Below are positions 61,882 through 64,000 of a DNA stretch of 64,000 nucleotides, one piece after another (positions within the stretch are counted from its first letter, which is position 1; each line of letters opens with the position of its first letter). The DNA is from Geobacter sp. AOG1 (GTDB lineage Bacteria > Desulfobacterota > Desulfuromonadia > Geobacterales > Geobacteraceae): the NCBI RefSeq assembly GCF_019972315.1, contig NZ_BLIZ01000001.1, positions 694,513 to 758,512 of the forward strand, written 5' to 3'. The notes under the pieces were generated by a model. The model was not told the origin of the DNA. It saw only the letters and a program-made list of their open reading frames with translations, and did not search any database. Position numbers and translations under genes: made by a program.

Positions 61882-63999
61882 TTACTTCTTGCTGGAATCC
61901 TCGAAGTCGAGGGCCGCCAGCTTCTGGTAGTATGCGAAGTGGGTCTTAGCCCATTCACCGGCTTTCTTCATCAGCGCCTCTGCCTGCTTGGGGTTCGCCT
62001 TTTTGAGCATCCGATAGCGGTTTTCGTTATTGGTGTACTCGTCAAAGCTGATGGTTGCCGGCTTGCTGTCCAGCTGCAGCGGGTTCTTGTTCTCGGCAGC
62101 CAGGGTCGGGTTGTAGCGGTACAGCGGCCAGTAGCCGGACTGTACTGCCTTTTTCTGAGCATCCACACCAGCGGTCATGTTGATGCCGTGTGCGATACAG
62201 TGCGAGTAGGCGATGATGATCGAGGGGCCGTCATAGGCCTCGGCTTCCAGCATCGCTTTGATGCACTGGGCCGGATTGGCCAGGGAGACCTGTGCCACGT
62301 AAACCGAACCGTAGGACATGGCGATCATTCCCAGGTCCTTCTTGCTCACCGGTTTGCCACCGGCAGCAAAGAGCCCGACAGCGCCCATCGGTGTCGATTT
62401 GGAGGCCTGTCCGCCGGTGTTGGAGTAGACTTCGGTATCCAGTACGAACAGGTTGATGTTCTTGCCGGAGGCGATGACATGGTCCAGGCCGCCGAAACCG
62501 ATGTCATAGGCCCAGCCGTCGCCACCAATGCACCAGACCGACTTCTTGACCAGGTAGTCCATAATCGGCAGCAGTTGCTTGGCCGTTTTGTCCTTGCTCC
62601 CCTTCAGGGCAGCCTTGAGTTTCTCCACGCGGCCGCGTTGGGCCTCGATGCCTGCCTGGCTGGACTGATCTGCAGAGAGGATTTCCTTGCACAGTTTGGC
62701 ATTAGCAGCAAATGTCTTGTTGTTAGCCAGTTCGGTCAGATAGTCACCGGCTGATTTGGTGAATTGATCAACGGTCAGGCGCATGCCGTAACCGAACTCG
62801 GCATTGTCCTCGAACAGCGAGTTGGACCAGGCTGGCCCACGACCGTCAGCACGCTGCGCGTACGGTGTGGTGGGGAGGTTGCCGCCGTAGATCGAGGAGC
62901 AGCCGGTAGCGTTGGCAACCATCATCCGGTCGCCGAACAGCTGGGTCAGCAGTTTCAGGTACGGGGTCTCGCCGCAGCCGGCACAGGCACCGGAGAACTC
63001 GAACAGCGGTCGGACCAGCTGGTTGCTCCGCAGGGTCTCCAGCTTGACCTGGGTCGCATCCACATCAGGCAGCTTGAGGAAGAAGTCGAAGTTCTCTGCC
63101 TCTTGTGCCCGCAAAGGAGGCTGGAATGCCATGTCCAGCGCCTTGTGATTCGGATTCTGCTTGTCCTTGGCAGGGCAGTTGTAAGCACAGGCGCCACAAC
63201 CGGTACAGTCTTCCGGTGCCACCTGGACGGTCAGCTTTTTGCCCTTCATTTCGGGGATGGTACAGTCGACCGATTTGAATGCCTTTGGTGCCGATTTCAG
63301 TTCCTTGGCGTCGTAGGCCTTCATCCGCACTGAGGCATGGGGGCAGACAAAGGAGCAGATGCCGCACTGGATACAGATCTTCTCGTCCCAGACCGGGATT
63401 TCGGTGGCGATGTTGCGTTTCTCGTACTGGGAGGTGGCGGTCGGGAAGGTGCCGTCAGCCGGCATCATGGAAACCGGCAGCTGATCGCCCAGGCCGGCCA
63501 CGATCACGCCGGTAACGTCCTTGACGAACTTGGGGGCTTTGGCGGAGACTGCAGCAGCCATCTTCAGCTTGCTGGAAGCCTTGGCAGGAACCTTCACTTC
63601 GTAGAAGTTGTTCAGACCAGCCTCAACAGCCTTGTAGTTCATCTCCAGTACTTTTTCGCCAGCCTTTCCGTAGGACTTCTTGATGGCATCCTTGATGGAG
63701 GCCACGGCGTCCTTCAGCGGGATGATGCTGGATATCTTGAAGAATGCAGTCTGCATGATCACGTTGATGCGGGGTCCCAGGCCGATCTCGTTCCCCAGCT
63801 TGACGCCGTCAATCACGAAGAACTTCATCTTCTTGTCGATGATCTGCTGCTGCACCTCTTTGGGCATGGTGTCCCAGACGTCCTTGGGGCCGAACGGTGC
63901 GTTCAGCAGGAACGTGGCACCAGGCTTAGCCTTGCTCAGCATGTCATACTTCTCCAGGAAGGAAAAGTTGTGGCAGGCCACGAAGTCGGCCTCCTGCAC
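61882..63999 (-). CDS. nifJ: Pyruvate:ferredoxin (flavodoxin) oxidoreductase, C-terminal part
   Basis: 705 residues are visible; the N-terminal part lies beyond the window. Two [4Fe-4S] ferredoxin motifs (CIQCGICSFVCP and CTGCGACAYNCP) precede the thiamine-binding domain (GGDGWAYDIGFGGLDHV) with the proximal cluster Cys in GACAGCGETP. It converts pyruvate and CoA to acetyl-CoA with reduced ferredoxin, or the reverse for pyruvate synthesis. The single-chain form is the NifJ type of about 1190 residues. Confidence 0.95.
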   Translation of the reverse strand: MQEADFVACHNFSFLEKYDMLSKAKPGATFLLNAPFGPKDVWDTMPKEVQQQIIDKKMKFFVIDGVKLGNEIGLGPRINVIMQTAFFKISSIIPLKDAVASIKDAIKKSYGKAGEKVLEMNYKAVEAGLNNFYEVKVPAKASSKLKMAAAVSAKAPKFVKDVTGVIVAGLGDQLPVSMMPADGTFPTATSQYEKRNIATEIPVWDEKICIQCGICSFVCPHASVRMKAYDAKELKSAPKAFKSVDCTIPEMKGKKLTVQVAPEDCTGCGACAYNCPAKDKQNPNHKALDMAFQPPLRAQEAENFDFFLKLPDVDATQVKLETLRSNQLVRPLFEFSGACAGCGETPYLKLLTQLFGDRMMVANATGCSSIYGGNLPTTPYAQRADGRGPAWSNSLFEDNAEFGYGMRLTVDQFTKSAGDYLTELANNKTFAANAKLCKEILSADQSSQAGIEAQRGRVEKLKAALKGSKDKTAKQLLPIMDYLVKKSVWCIGGDGWAYDIGFGGLDHVIASGKNINLFVLDTEVYSNTGGQASKSTPMGAVGLFAAGGKPVSKKDLGMIAMSYGSVYVAQVSLANPAQCIKAMLEAEAYDGPSIIIAYSHCIAHGINMTAGVDAQKKAVQSGYWPLYRYNPTLAAENKNPLQLDSKPATISFDEYTNNENRYRMLKKANPKQAEALMKKAGEWAKTHFAYYQKLAALDFEDSSKK

Positions 64000-64000
64000 C

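Noticed and set aside
61862-61884. Another copy of the 4177/5095 palindrome near the nifJ stop (ATTACGTTATTTAC)
   Set aside because: Only a short part matches and the inverted repeat is lost; chance similarity in AT-rich DNA is likely.

Overview
The window looks like a chromosome segment of a Geobacter-type member of the Desulfuromonadia. The evidence is gene content (pyruvate:ferredoxin oxidoreductase, MglA/MglB, a bifunctional PutA, several ferredoxin-type proteins, LivFGHM), GC-rich core genes and strong purine-rich ribosome binding sites. The species cannot be named from sequence alone.

The left third (about 1-22,330) is a mosaic of mobile DNA. It starts with the N-terminus of a secreted protein cut by the window edge. 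Next come a Pin/Hin-type resolvase with unknown co-directional genes, an IHF-alpha gene lying between two copies of a 46-bp palindrome-bearing repeat, and a type I restriction-modification operon (hsdR-hsdS-HNH-hsdM). Two large serine recombinases flank a KfrA-like protein. A small integron-type cassette array without an integrase follows, and then a compact five-gene element (ribbon-helix-helix-like, Rep-like, two tiny genes, large serine recombinase). The last recombinase gene runs into the 3' half of tRNA-Asn(GTT), which marks the right border. A degraded tRNA 3' end plus terminator sits in the same position at the end of the second large recombinase.

From 22,594 to 34,610 lies an assimilatory sulfur cluster: an Rrf2/CymR-like regulator, cysK, a YezD-like small protein, a porin, an orphan NifH-like protein, a sulfate ABC transporter (sbp-cysT-cysW-cysA), APS reductase and sulfate adenylyltransferase (cysDN). 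Two matching 21-bp inverted repeats, one at the regulator start and one before sbp, suggest a shared operator. The sbp leader carries an intrinsic terminator.

From 34,689 to 58,721 the genes mostly move amino acids: AzlCD, EamA/DMT exporters including RarD (a fifth DMT gene follows at 58,915), a MocR-type regulator, LivFGHM plus a separate binding protein, two polar amino-acid ABC systems, and PutA with a divergent FCD-type regulator. Two families of intergenic inverted-repeat elements are scattered through this part.

The right end holds mobA, an MglA/MglB GTPase pair and the 3' part of nifJ, which leaves the window.

Start codons were moved inward from the longest reading frame where a clear ribosome binding site or the family N-terminus supports it. 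No database search was possible, so family names rest on motif recognition.
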